From Dipodascopsis uninucleata var. uninucleata (lineage: Eukaryota > Ascomycota > Lipomycetes > Lipomycetales > Lipomycetaceae), in contig JAJLTO010000021.1 of assembly GCA_030568195.1 (NCBI GenBank), forward strand, positions 105,952 through 169,951: a stretch of 64,000 nucleotides of DNA, written 5' to 3'. The translations under genes were made by a program, and so were the position numbers. Shown piece after piece: positions 22,612 to 32,267 of this stretch; position 1 is the stretch's first letter; each line of letters begins with the position of its first letter. A model generated the notes under the pieces. The model was not told the origin of the DNA. It did no database searches and worked only from the letters and a program-made list of their open reading frames with translations.

Positions 22612-23595
22612 ATGACTAGAGCTATTAAGTCACTTGTCCCAGGTGTATACGTACCAACGCTGACATTTTTCGATCAAGAGAGCGAAGCTATTGATCTTGA
22701 TACAATAGCCTTACATACTACTCGACTTGCAAGAGCAGGTGTGTCAGGTATTGTTGCTCTTGGCTCCAACGGCGAGGCTTGCAATCTCAATGACACCGAA
22801 AGAGTTGACGTCATTAAAACAACTCGTGAAGCTCTAGATAGTGCTGGTTTCACTGACATGCCTATCATAGCTGGGGTTACCCAGCAGAGTGTTGCATGTG
22901 CTGTTGCGGACTGTGCGGCTGCGTACCATGCCGGTGCAGATGCTGTTCTAATGTTAGCACCAACATACTACCGCGGTGCAGTGACGGATGAACTGGTAGA
23001 GAAGTTCTTTACTGCAGTCGCAGGCATGTCCCCAATACCTCTGATTCTGTATAACTATCCAGGTGTGGTCGCCGGATATGATATGGACTCGGACCTCATG
23101 ATACGCCTAGCCGCACATCCTAACATTACAGGAGTGAAGTTTACGTGTGGTAACACAGGAAAACTTGCTCGCGTAGTTGAAGCAACTAATGCATGGGGAC
23201 CATTTCGGCGAGAGCCTGATGACAGACCATCGAGCACTGACTTCCTTGCAATTGCAGGTATGGCAGACTTCGTTGTCACTGCAGCATCGCTCGGAGCATT
23301 TGGAGTTATTTCTGGTGCAGCTAATTTGATTCCGAAGACCATTGTACAGGCGTGGAGCCAAAGCATGTCTGCTGATGCTTCTGTGCGCGCTAAGGCGTGG
23401 AAATCACAACTTAGCCTTGCACAAAGTGACTGGGTTTTGACGAAAATTGGTCTTTGGGGTGCAAAGGCAACATTACAGAAATATTTTGGATATGGGGGTT
23501 ACATGCGCTTGCCTGGAAAACGACTGACAGAAAATGAGCTCAATTTGCTAGCAAATGATGTCGCTAATGTATTGAGTTATGAGCAGCTACTTTAA
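22612..23595 (+). CDS. LGA1: 2-keto-3-deoxy-L-galactonate-type aldolase (DHDPS family)
   Basis: The predicted reaction is cleavage of 2-keto-3-deoxy-L-galactonate to pyruvate and L-glyceraldehyde, the third step of fungal D-galacturonate breakdown. The ATG at 22612 (MTRAIKSLVPGVYVPT) gives 327 residues, typical of class I DHDPS/NAL aldolases; the frame is open upstream to 22546 but has no ATG there. Motifs: GSNGE at 51-55, catalytic Tyr147 in LILYNYPG, and Schiff-base Lys176 in ITGVKFTCGNTGK, the last very like Lga1/GaaC. It is divergent from the transporter and convergent with the reductase. A 2-keto-3-deoxy-L-fuconate aldolase would look similar, so the exact substrate is inferred from the adjoining dehydratase. 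Confidence 0.82.
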   Translation: MTRAIKSLVPGVYVPTLTFFDQESEAIDLDTIALHTTRLARAGVSGIVALGSNGEACNLNDTERVDVIKTTREALDSAGFTDMPIIAGVTQQSVACAVADCAAAYHAGADAVLMLAPTYYRGAVTDELVEKFFTAVAGMSPIPLILYNYPGVVAGYDMDSDLMIRLAAHPNITGVKFTCGNTGKLARVVEATNAWGPFRREPDDRPSSTDFLAIAGMADFVVTAASLGAFGVISGAANLIPKTIVQAWSQSMSADASVRAKAWKSQLSLAQSDWVLTKIGLWGAKATLQKYFGYGGYMRLPGKRLTENELNLLANDVANVLSYEQLL

Positions 23596-23773
23596 ATAGA
23601 TAGAATTTAGACTGGTGTTATAATGCAAATAATTGTTATTTAATTTAGATATAATAGATGACGATTACATTCATTAACTATCTTAATATACTATTTCAAT
23701 CTCATAAATTTAAAATGCCAAGAACACAAAAAAGAATATAATAATATAATAATATGACAATACATGTAACAGT

Positions 23774-24814
23774 CTATTGTTTCTCTATGTTGGCCATGGT
23801 AAGGAATTGTGATATGGAATTTACAATCATGCTTTCGAATGAATGATAAGAGAATCCAAGCTCAGCTGCCGCTGTCTTTCCATCGAGTTCATAGCTTGCC
23901 GGGATCTCTTCACCTGGATTTCCTAGTGCAATTCTATCACTAAGCTCAGGGAACTTTTCACGCATTATGTCTGCCGCCAATTGATAGGAGAAGAATTCAG
24001 GTGAAGCCGGAACATAGCGTTTACCGCCAGCTTCCCTTTGTAATAGAGAGAGAATGTGTGCTTGTGCAAGATCGCGAACATCGATCCATACAGGAACCCT
24101 AGATACTGGCAATGGGTTAATTCCAGAAGCGATGGACCACAGTATTGCATTTGAGATGTTGAGACTTCCTACGTTTTTCACAGGATGAACGATAGGACCA
24201 AATGTCATAGGAGGGCAGAGTGTAACTAAATCAAAATTAATCTCTCCGCTATGTTCACGAACGTAGTCCCAAGCTGCTAGCTCAGCAAATTTCTTTGATC
24301 CACGATAGGCAATGACTGGATCTGCCTTGCATGCTTCATCGTAAGTTAATGGGTTCCAATCCTCACCTGTGTACGTGAATCCTGGACCGGGACCTCTAGA
24401 AACATCCATGACTGATGCGAACGATGATGTGATTACCACACGTCGCACAGTCCCAGACTTATGCGCGGCAACCATGACGGCTTTGACTCCAGCAATAGCT
24501 GGGATTACGAGCTCCTCCTCTGCATTGCTGATGTCGTAACTGAAAGGAGATGCTACGTGGATAATTCCGTCACAACCTTCAGCAGCTTCATCCAAATCGC
24601 TTTCTGAGGAAGAGAAGTCAGAGATTAGAGCATATGAAAGAAGTTTTCCATACTGTGGACGTTCATTGACAAATGTTTGAGCCTTCTGAAGAGTCCTTGA
24701 GCCTACTTTAACGGCAATCTGTTTGCTGAGCAGGGCATCGACTACATGTGCGCCGATAAATCCTGTTGCTCCAGTTACAAGCACTTTTGAGTATTGTGCG
24801 AAGTTTTCTTCCAT
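23774..24814 (-). CDS. GRE2-like NAD(P)H-dependent aldehyde/ketone reductase (extended SDR)
   Basis: 346 residues. The Rossmann motif GATGFIGAHV is near residues 15-24, and the catalytic triad region TSSFASV and YRGSK is typical of the dihydroflavonol-reductase/GRE2 group. The C-terminal half contains the substrate-pocket region (LCPPMTFGP, VWIDVRDLAQAH). It shares a 444-bp divergent promoter with the dehydratase. In known galacturonate pathways, an aldo-keto reductase makes L-galactonate and another reduces L-glyceraldehyde to glycerol. GRE2 enzymes reduce small aldehydes such as methylglyoxal, so L-glyceraldehyde (or lactaldehyde) reduction is the favoured inference; uronate reduction is a less supported alternative. 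Confidence 0.85.
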   Translation of the reverse strand: MEENFAQYSKVLVTGATGFIGAHVVDALLSKQIAVKVGSRTLQKAQTFVNERPQYGKLLSYALISDFSSSESDLDEAAEGCDGIIHVASPFSYDISNAEEELVIPAIAGVKAVMVAAHKSGTVRRVVITSSFASVMDVSRGPGPGFTYTGEDWNPLTYDEACKADPVIAYRGSKKFAELAAWDYVREHSGEINFDLVTLCPPMTFGPIVHPVKNVGSLNISNAILWSIASGINPLPVSRVPVWIDVRDLAQAHILSLLQREAGGKRYVPASPEFFSYQLAADIMREKFPELSDRIALGNPGEEIPASYELDGKTAAAELGFSYHSFESMIVNSISQFLTMANIEKQ

Positions 24815-25258
24815 TTCTAATAGTTGCCTCTTCTAATTCGTTACTTTACCAGTTTCATTGACACACTGAAGTAAATAATTATCCTATTTATCATATATCT
24901 GTTCATAAGTAGATCTCAAGTTAATCTAGAGTTTACTTAAAGTCAGCCAATGATGAAAATGTTGTCACTTTCTATCTTTCGGCGCGGAAAGGCGGCAGCA
25001 ATACTTTTAAACTCGAAAGCCGAGCCACATGAAAGTTAATTATTATATGCCCTTAACCGATGCACCCGTCCATCCCCGCAATATTTCGCCCCGCTATTGT
25101 CTTCATCGTCGACCGGCAGACGGAAGCAATTGTGTACCTTCTCTCAAAGTATTTTTCTTGCATATACGTATATAAGGAGGGCGTATTGAAAGAAATCTTC
25201 TAGATGACAATTTCAAGAAACAGGCCGTAAATATTATATGCAAAAATAATAGAGCAAA
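24815..25258. promoter_or_regulatory. Divergent promoter: GRE2-like reductase / dehydratase
   Basis: 444 bp. TATATAAG at 25169-25176 lies 83 bp upstream of the dehydratase ATG. Two CCCCGC boxes (Mig1/CreA-type, reverse orientation) are at 25074-25079 and 25089-25094. CGGCGCGG and CCGACCGG-like GC islands occur between 24979 and 25120 in otherwise AT-rich DNA. Confidence 0.5.
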
Positions 25259-26623
25259 ATGGTTGCAGAACTTACTATTGTGTCTTTCGAGGTCACGGAT
25301 ATTCGATTTCCAACCTCGCTGGATGGGATTGGCTCAGATGCTATGCATGTGGGAACAAATGGCTCCCATCCATATATCAGGCTATACACTAATGAGGAAA
25401 AACTTGTTGGTGAAGGAATTGCGTTCTCTAATGGTCGAGGATCTGAATTAGTTTGCAGTGCAATGGCTATCTTTGCAGAGCGAGTCGTTGGAAAAACGCT
25501 GAGTCAACTGACTGCAAATATGGGCAAGACTTGGAGATATATGGTGTCAGACTCACAATACCGATGGATTGGTCCTGAAAAGGGCGTGACCCACTTAGGA
25601 ATGGCTGGTGTCATGAATGCAGTTTGGGATCTTTGGGCCAAGTCATTAAATAAGCCAGTTTGGCGTGTTGTTGCCGACTTCACTCCCGAAGAATTCGTCA
25701 GATGCATCGACTTCCGATACATAACCGACGTGATTACACCTGAAGAGTCTATTGAGATGTTGTCTAAAGTACAAGCCTCAAAGCAGGAGCGTATTGAAGA
25801 AGCAATGAACAACAAAGCTGTCCCGGCCTATACAACTTCTCCAGGATGGCTGGCATTTTCAGGAGATAAAATGAAGCAGGTTCTTCAAGAGACCATTGAT
25901 GAAGGATTTACAGTGTTCAAGTTCAAGGTGGGTTCTGACCTTGAATCGGACCGTGCACGTCTTCGTGCTGTACGGGACATCATAGGATATGATGATAAGT
26001 ATCAAATCATGCTTGATGCAAATCAAGTTTGGTCAGTTCCTGAAGCTATCGAATGGATGAAACATCTTGTCGAGTTTAAGCCAGTTTTCATTGAGGAGCC
26101 TACGAATCCAGATGACGTTCTAGGTCATGCAACAGTTCGCAAAGCTTTGAAGCCATATGGTGTTGGCGTTGCGACTGGCGAAATGGCACAGAACAGAGTT
26201 ACTTTCAAACAATTATTACAAGCAGAGGCTACTGATGTCGCTCAAATCGATGCAGTGCGCCTTGGTAGTGTAAATGAATGCATGGCCGTTATGCTTATGG
26301 CTAAGAAGTTTAATGTTCCCTGTATTCCACATAATGGTGCTATGGGACTCACAGAGCTTACTTCACATTTGTCTACCATTGACTATATTTGCGTGTCAGC
26401 AAAGAAATCAATGCTGGAAGCAGCTGAAAGCTATCGTGAAAATCTTTTGTATCCATCAGTGATTGAAAATGCTCACTATGTTACTCCATTAGCTCCAGGG
26501 TATTCAATAGGCTATGTTCCTGGTGCTATTGACAAGTTTAAGTATCCAGATGGAAAGTTTTGGCAATCTGAGATTGGGAAGAAGATAATCAACTCTCCAA
26601 AAGGCGGCGAGGGTCTCATATAG
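25259..26623 (+). CDS. LGD1: L-galactonate dehydratase (Lgd1/GaaB type; enolase superfamily)
   Basis: Predicted to dehydrate L-galactonate to 2-keto-3-deoxy-L-galactonate. The 454-residue protein aligns over its whole length with the fungal Lgd1/GaaB and animal ENOSF1 (L-fuconate dehydratase) group: IRFPTSLDGIGSDAMH near the start, RWIGPEKGV, WDLWAKSLNKPVWR and CIDFRYITD. Active-site residues are visible: the KxK base pair K221/K223, Mg ligands D253, E279 and E308 (LDANQ, FIEEP, ATGEM), and the D331/H358 pair. L-galactonate and L-fuconate share the relevant stereochemistry, so the motifs do not separate the two activities. The adjoining Lga1-like aldolase and the closer similarity to fungal Lgd1 favour L-galactonate. 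Confidence 0.88.
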   Translation: MVAELTIVSFEVTDIRFPTSLDGIGSDAMHVGTNGSHPYIRLYTNEEKLVGEGIAFSNGRGSELVCSAMAIFAERVVGKTLSQLTANMGKTWRYMVSDSQYRWIGPEKGVTHLGMAGVMNAVWDLWAKSLNKPVWRVVADFTPEEFVRCIDFRYITDVITPEESIEMLSKVQASKQERIEEAMNNKAVPAYTTSPGWLAFSGDKMKQVLQETIDEGFTVFKFKVGSDLESDRARLRAVRDIIGYDDKYQIMLDANQVWSVPEAIEWMKHLVEFKPVFIEEPTNPDDVLGHATVRKALKPYGVGVATGEMAQNRVTFKQLLQAEATDVAQIDAVRLGSVNECMAVMLMAKKFNVPCIPHNGAMGLTELTSHLSTIDYICVSAKKSMLEAAESYRENLLYPSVIENAHYVTPLAPGYSIGYVPGAIDKFKYPDGKFWQSEIGKKIINSPKGGEGLI

Positions 26624-26819
26624 AAAGATACAGTCTAATGTTCGTAAAATATGATTATTTATTATTGGTGAACATTCGATATGTTTCATGATAGTGAAGT
26701 GATTGGATTACAAATTGGTCCGTTATCATTATATAAATTTAGATGTGTGCTATCAGTCCAATGATAATCTCTGGCGAGATATCAAAAGGCTGATATTTTA
26801 TTTACAAACCAATTTTTTC

Positions 26820-28928
26820 TCATTCATTCCAAATTTCCTGTTTGTGTAAAATGTGCTTCAAAATCCACACACCTCTTTGAATACTGCTTCCTTCTTCAGC
26901 TCTAAGCGCTAAGTTTGATATTGTAATTTCCTGTAACTCCCGTATATCAGAAATATAATCACGTAATGCTGGTATTCTGCTGGCCGTAGTAGCAATGACA
27001 ATTGCTCCTAGTGAGCTCATTGAAAGAGTCCAAGAGTACGATGAGGACTTTTGAAGAACAGAACTAACATGTTGCAAGTACATTCGAATGCTCTCCAAAC
27101 ATTTTGCACAGCCATCTAATATTTGGGAGTAAAGACCACCATAATCCTCTTCGGCCGGTGACTTTGCAATAATATTCAACACAAACGGACGGAATATTAT
27201 ATGCCTTGCAGCATAATAACGTATTCGAAGAATCGCTTCTCGCTCGTTTCGGGGTTCTAGTGCGTCTGGACCTAAAGTAGGCTTCACGGGTCCAGGTATA
27301 GATTCATGCCACATTTCTAGCTGTCGATTAAGCTCATCACAGATAGCCATCATAGATTTCAGAGGTCGTGACGTCTGATCCTGTTCGCAATATAAAGAGT
27401 TATGAACTCGATTCAAAAGCCTTCTTATTGAAATCTCAGCTAAAAAATATATCATCGCAGGATCAGGAGGGTTTGAAACTGATGGCAACGGCATGTCATC
27501 CACCAGTGCTTCAATTCCAGACCTTGGTAGCTCGAATTCAGCGAGCCTGTCTGACTCAATTAAAAAGCAGCTCCAGAATAGCCTTATCTCAATTTCACTT
27601 AGATTTCCAATAGTTTTTTTTTGAGTTATTAGCATCTGAACTGCACATGAAGCAGCATGAATCATTTTCCAGCTACTGAGAGGATGGACTGCATAGGCGA
27701 GATATGCGCCAGCCAAAACCTGAGCTTGAGCTACTTCAATCTTTAAACCGAAATCAAACCTACTTATATCACTAATAATGTTAAATGCAGGATTGAAATA
27801 GTGCATACCAGGATAAGCCTTGTCAGAACTGTTTTCGGAACCTCCAGAAACAGACAAGGGTGTGCTTGCAGATGGCGATAATAGTGGCGGAGTTGCTATG
27901 TCCGTGTTGCTTGCAATCTCTCCTAGTGCTAGCACTATCAAAACAATGGCCGACTTGATATCCCAGCAAAGACCATTTTCAAGAATTGATTTGTAATATT
28001 CAAAAATTACATCCGTATCCACAACTGGGTGGTGAGGGTGTACAGTTGATATATACGTGGCTACAAGCATATCACCAATGTCTTGATCAATTGGTGGGAA
28101 CATTCTATCTGAAACTAGCCCAGAGATGTTTCGTTTCGCTTCGATATTGAAGAAATAGTTTTGCGGATAGTCACCAATGAGTGACTTTATTAAGGGAAGT
28201 CGCAGTACTCGAATTGTAGAGGTATTGTGTCCCATAGGAATTGTAAATGGCGGTAAAGTCTGACCGGCGAGTATATCAGCCTGGTAATCCTTAGTTGCGA
28301 CTCCTGCAGTAACATCATCCACACTAGAGTTAGGACTTCCATTAACAGTGGCCGACTGTCCATTGAATACTAAGCATTCATTTGAAGTAGAGCCGAGTGG
28401 GGAAACTTGCTTTTCATGCTCAGTCATTCTCTCCGACAAAGCGAAAAATAGTGTATCGTGTCTCCACAGTAGTTGTTCGATTCTATCTAATCTTTCTTGG
28501 ATGATATTACTATTACTACTGCCATCGAATCTAGATCAGAATCGTTAATATTGCATTCTGTATCGCCATTTCAGAGAAATACTCTCCTACCTAAACGAAC
28601 TAAGTTCCTGGTATGTGCAATCCGCGTCTGATTCTGCACAATTTCCGCAAACTGGACGTCGACCGTCACATCGCCGCTTCCTGAGTCAAGTTAGAAGTTT
28701 GCCGAGAATCAGAATTTTCAGAGAAACCGAAAGGAGTAACCAACTATCCCAAATATTTATTCATAGTAGAAGTAGAATGCTCCTTGTATATCGCATATAT
28801 CAAAACATAACAGCTCTGGCCAATCGTCTGTTATAATTGCTATTTACACTTGTTGGAGTATATATTTAATCTTACCTATGTCGACAGAAGTTGCAAGCAA
28901 CTGGTGCCCTCTTGCGTGCATAACTCAT
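26820..28928 (-). CDS. Zn2Cys6 regulator adjoining the sugar-acid cluster
   Basis: Three minus-strand exons are required: 28928-28876, 28680-28591 and 28530-26820. The introns (195 and 60 nt) have donors GTAAGA and GTAGGA and acceptors CTCAG and TCTAG, with a CTAAC branch-like motif before the first acceptor. Splicing yields a complete cluster: C12 and C15 in VACNFCRH, then C22, C29, C32 and C39. The ORF alone (from a TTG at 28439) would lack it. A short helical dimerisation-like stretch, RLDRIEQLLWRHD, follows, then a fungal_trans-type middle region (YISTVHPHHPVVDTDVIFEYY; RLFWSCFLIESDRL). Total 617 residues. It is convergent with the dehydratase, and physical linkage makes it the candidate pathway activator, a position analogous to GaaR by role; orthology is not established. 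Confidence 0.88.
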
Positions 28929-29415
28929 TATAAGAGCCTGATGACCCAGCCGACACTTTATATGATACCTATACTTGTAGACCGTATTCCAGTTGATAAA
29001 TTATAACAACTCTTAATTGATGTGCTCCCTACAGCCTGTTAATAGTGTGGTGACCTGTTCAATACTGGATTTGCGGGGTTACGAATTCAAATCTCTGAAT
29101 AATGTCAGTCAACGGCCGAAAATTTAAAATTATCCTGTATTATCACGTGACTTCCGGACAGCAAGCATCATCTAGGCACAAAGTTCTCGTATTAGCTTTA
29201 GAAACTAAAGTATAAAATATGTATATTGAACTTGGGTCAGAATAGGTTTGGCCGTGTGAGCAATGTAGTACAAACTTTCCCCTTGAGAGCAACCCTATCG
29301 GATATATGTATTCGGTAGACAAACTAGCTATACCGAGGAATCTACGCTCTCGGCGCGAGCAACTTAGTAAAACTAGAAATCTTTGACTATAGAAAGTACA
29401 TTGAGCGAACCGTAT
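28929..29415. other. Promoter of the cluster regulator, 3' flank of the GH30 gene
   Basis: AT-rich intergenic DNA with no second gene. A tRNA-like B-box fragment near 29080-29095 was examined and rejected. Confidence 0.4.
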
Positions 29416-30786
29416 TTACATAGAGTATTTCTCTTTCTTAAAATGCATCACGACCAGAGAACGGTCAGGCATAATAGTGTGAATCTTATTTCCATTTTTC
29501 CACGTTTTCTGCATTTCCATAGTGTGATTGTTATCGACCAAGAAGGCCTCTGGAAGATCATTCACTGTGAGAGAAATTGTGACATCAGTCTCCGCCCCAT
29601 TATTAATTAAATTAACTATCAAGGAGCCGTCGGTGTTGACGAACGCAGCTGCCTTAATTGCCGAGGATAAGCTTGTTGCTTCAACACGCTTCGCTCCTGG
29701 TCTAATGTAGCGGGAGAATGGTACGAAAGCCCAGAATCTAGATGATGGCGTGATGGTGTCATTGTTGACATTCACCAGATGAGCAGAGTTGGTGTTATAC
29801 TCAGCGCCAATCCAATAGAGGTATGCGCTTACATCAGCTTCTATAATAGCATCCATAATATTATTAGCCCACGCCAGACCCTCATTATCTTCACCGCTAG
29901 AGTACCAAGATGCGGTGAAATCAGAAGTCAGGGGAGCATTTTCAGTTATCCAGACTGGTAGATTTGTGTTTATCTTGTAGGTAGGCTGCGTTGAATAACT
30001 GTGGGATGTGATAACTGAGAGTAGCTTCTCTGTGCCAGATTTCTGAATCTCCTTGGTCATATTTGCTTGATTGTCCCATCCCATAGAGTCGCAACAGGTC
30101 ATGCCAACTTGAGAGAATTCCGAGCGCTTTAGAGCCTCGTGGAACACCTTGATAAAGTCTGCTGCTTGGTATCCATCCGATATCATGGATGCATAGGTAG
30201 CGACGAAGTCTGGCTCATTTAAGAAGCCGACATGGGAGAATGATATACCTGATTCCTTATAGAATCTCATATATTGAATGAGATACTCAGCGTATGCTTC
30301 TCTCCAGTCACCACTAACACACTTCTCTCCTACAACGCCACAGATATAACCGCCATCTGAGATATTTTGATTGGTCTTCATATACGCAGGTGCAGTCCAA
30401 GCGTCTGCATATATGGTTTCGACACCATATGAAGCCGCCTTCTGGGTAAACCAAAGTTGGCCCTGATCAAATGCATCCCAAGAGTAAGTAGGCTTCTCCT
30501 CGGGGGAGCTTGGAGCATTAAGAACGAGATCATAGTTCACCAAGTTACGCAAGATCGACATACCTGCACCAGAGGTCTTGTTATAAAGAAGATCAATTAC
30601 CTTTTCTCTTTGACTATCGACAAGGTCTACTACTTGAATAGCATCTCCAAAAGCTTCGGCAAAGCCAAAGCCATCCATTGTTTGGTACTTCTTAGAAGTG
30701 GAAATTGTGATGGCCTGGCTGGCCCGCCTAGCCAGACTGGCAGAAGCGAAACATAAAACTAAAATAGATATCTCTGAAAGGTGCAT
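29416..30786 (-). CDS. Secreted GH30 glycoside hydrolase (xylanase-like, subfamily 7 type)
   Basis: 456 residues. The N-terminus MHLSEISILVLCFASASLA is a signal peptide, so the enzyme is secreted. The (beta/alpha)8 catalytic domain shows the general acid/base Glu191 in HVGFLNEPDF and the nucleophile Glu282 in PVWITENAP. The ~91-residue spacing is as expected for GH30. TYADAW-like and SWDAFDQ segments, and the compact beta-sandwich C-terminus (SLIVNLINNGAETDVTISL), fit fungal endo-xylanase or glucuronoxylanase members rather than glucosylceramidases. Several N-glycosylation sequons are present. Its position beside uronate catabolism fits release of uronic-acid-bearing sugars from plant wall polymers; that link is inference. 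Confidence 0.88.
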   Translation of the reverse strand: MHLSEISILVLCFASASLARRASQAITISTSKKYQTMDGFGFAEAFGDAIQVVDLVDSQREKVIDLLYNKTSGAGMSILRNLVNYDLVLNAPSSPEEKPTYSWDAFDQGQLWFTQKAASYGVETIYADAWTAPAYMKTNQNISDGGYICGVVGEKCVSGDWREAYAEYLIQYMRFYKESGISFSHVGFLNEPDFVATYASMISDGYQAADFIKVFHEALKRSEFSQVGMTCCDSMGWDNQANMTKEIQKSGTEKLLSVITSHSYSTQPTYKINTNLPVWITENAPLTSDFTASWYSSGEDNEGLAWANNIMDAIIEADVSAYLYWIGAEYNTNSAHLVNVNNDTITPSSRFWAFVPFSRYIRPGAKRVEATSLSSAIKAAAFVNTDGSLIVNLINNGAETDVTISLTVNDLPEAFLVDNNHTMEMQKTWKNGNKIHTIMPDRSLVVMHFKKEKYSM

Positions 30787-32267
30787 TTCGGCTTAGTTTG
30801 CGTTGGGATTTATTACTGCCCTCGAGTGATACAGGTGCCCTTGACCGACACAGATCACAGACTTATAATGATCTCATTCTATGCTTTTTATACTACTTGA
30901 TCCAAGCTACATTTTCATTTCTGCCGGACAGTATGGATACATTTGATAATAGGCTTTTGAATGGTGGAGAGCTTACTCCCGCTCGACGTTGTAAAGTGCC
31001 ATCGTGGGGTAAGCTGTCCGCCTATCGACGAAACTAATCATATGCTAGAGAGAACCTAACGCAGTCATTGATCGTATTAGCAGCTGCGATTGAATTATCG
31101 TTTAGTGGGAAATCACCTACGATATACTCTACCTAATAGCCGGGGTTGCATTCTATTAATCACTGCTAATATCGACTCAAACAGTGCATGATGAAGCATA
31201 ATTGGAAGCAGCGGGAGAAAAATAAAGGATTTTAAGTGAAGTCAAAGCTGGGGTAGTAGTGTTTGGGCCACTTCGGAGCGAGCGGGGTATAAGTATTGCG
31301 GATATCAACGATGGATAACCTAGTTGCGCGCTGGAAGAATGCATTACGTAATTGTATTTATCCTTAGGCTCCTTAATCAGCCGTGTTTTGGCTAAAACTG
31401 AAAGGAAAAACCAAGACCTTGAAGCTATTTGACGAAGTATTCGCACTGATGAAAGAACTTCTTTGAGCTAACTACACTAATAAAGCCATATGTAAATTTA
31501 GGATAGGGACAAATAGATAAGACTGCCTTTCTGACATAAACAGGATGTACATGGACTGGAAAAGGTTGTAGGAAATATCATTGGTGAGGACATTAACTAT
31601 AAGATGCACTGATACATCTGGGGACTAATTTATCTCGCCCTGAATTAGCTGTTCTACAGCATCTGGTCGATAGCGCATTAACAGGTAATTAAGACTCCTC
31701 TGCGATCATTGGTATTTGCTAATAGGATCGTACTATCTGTGAAATGGTCACATGCTTATTGTAGTTATATATTTTGAAGGAGCCATGGCTGCGAAAAGAT
31801 ATCTTTTGTCAAGAAGAGTTCCGTTTGAGCTTGCTCTACAATAGACCGACGTAATTTACAATATAAAACCCTGAACAAAGTGATCTTCTTATAGCATTTA
31901 TTATCCGTAGACTCTATATTATTATATACGGCTACTATAGCTTGACATACTGTCTTCATTAGCTCTCGCGATCGTTTTGGTAGGATTTTAACGCTAAATA
32001 CTGAATCTACTGGAAGAATCAGGTATGTACTCCTTCGATACTGCTACAGCTTGAATGTACTCAAATGGATTATCATATCTTGCATAATTTGTATTGCCTT
32101 GATATCCGATCATACTTAAGAATAGAGAAAGTAAGCTATCAATATGGACAAAGCTTAGATGAACTTTCTAAATATTCATGAGGTCGCCGATAATTAGAAT
32201 TTCAATGTCACTATATACATAATACTTCAGTAATAACAGCTCTGCTAATACGCCTGGACTGAAGTTC
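30787..32267. promoter_or_regulatory. GH30 upstream region and unassigned intergenic DNA
   Basis: About 1.5 kb. The first part is the GH30 promoter, with a GTGGGG (Mig1-like) box near 31003-31010. Frames at 31177-31446 and 31765-31959 (minus) lack domains. I see no supported gene; a decayed one cannot be excluded. Confidence 0.4.

Noticed and set aside
25259-26623. Calling the cluster an L-fucose pathway on the basis of L-fuconate dehydratase similarity
   Set aside because: Family motifs also fit fungal L-galactonate dehydratase, which is closer in several segments and pairs with an Lga1-like aldolase; kept only as an alternative.
29040-29110. Possible tRNA: a TAGTGTGGTG box followed by a TTACGAATTCAAATC stretch
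   Set aside because: The A- and B-box-like words are imperfect, and no seven-base acceptor stem or anticodon arm pairs around them.
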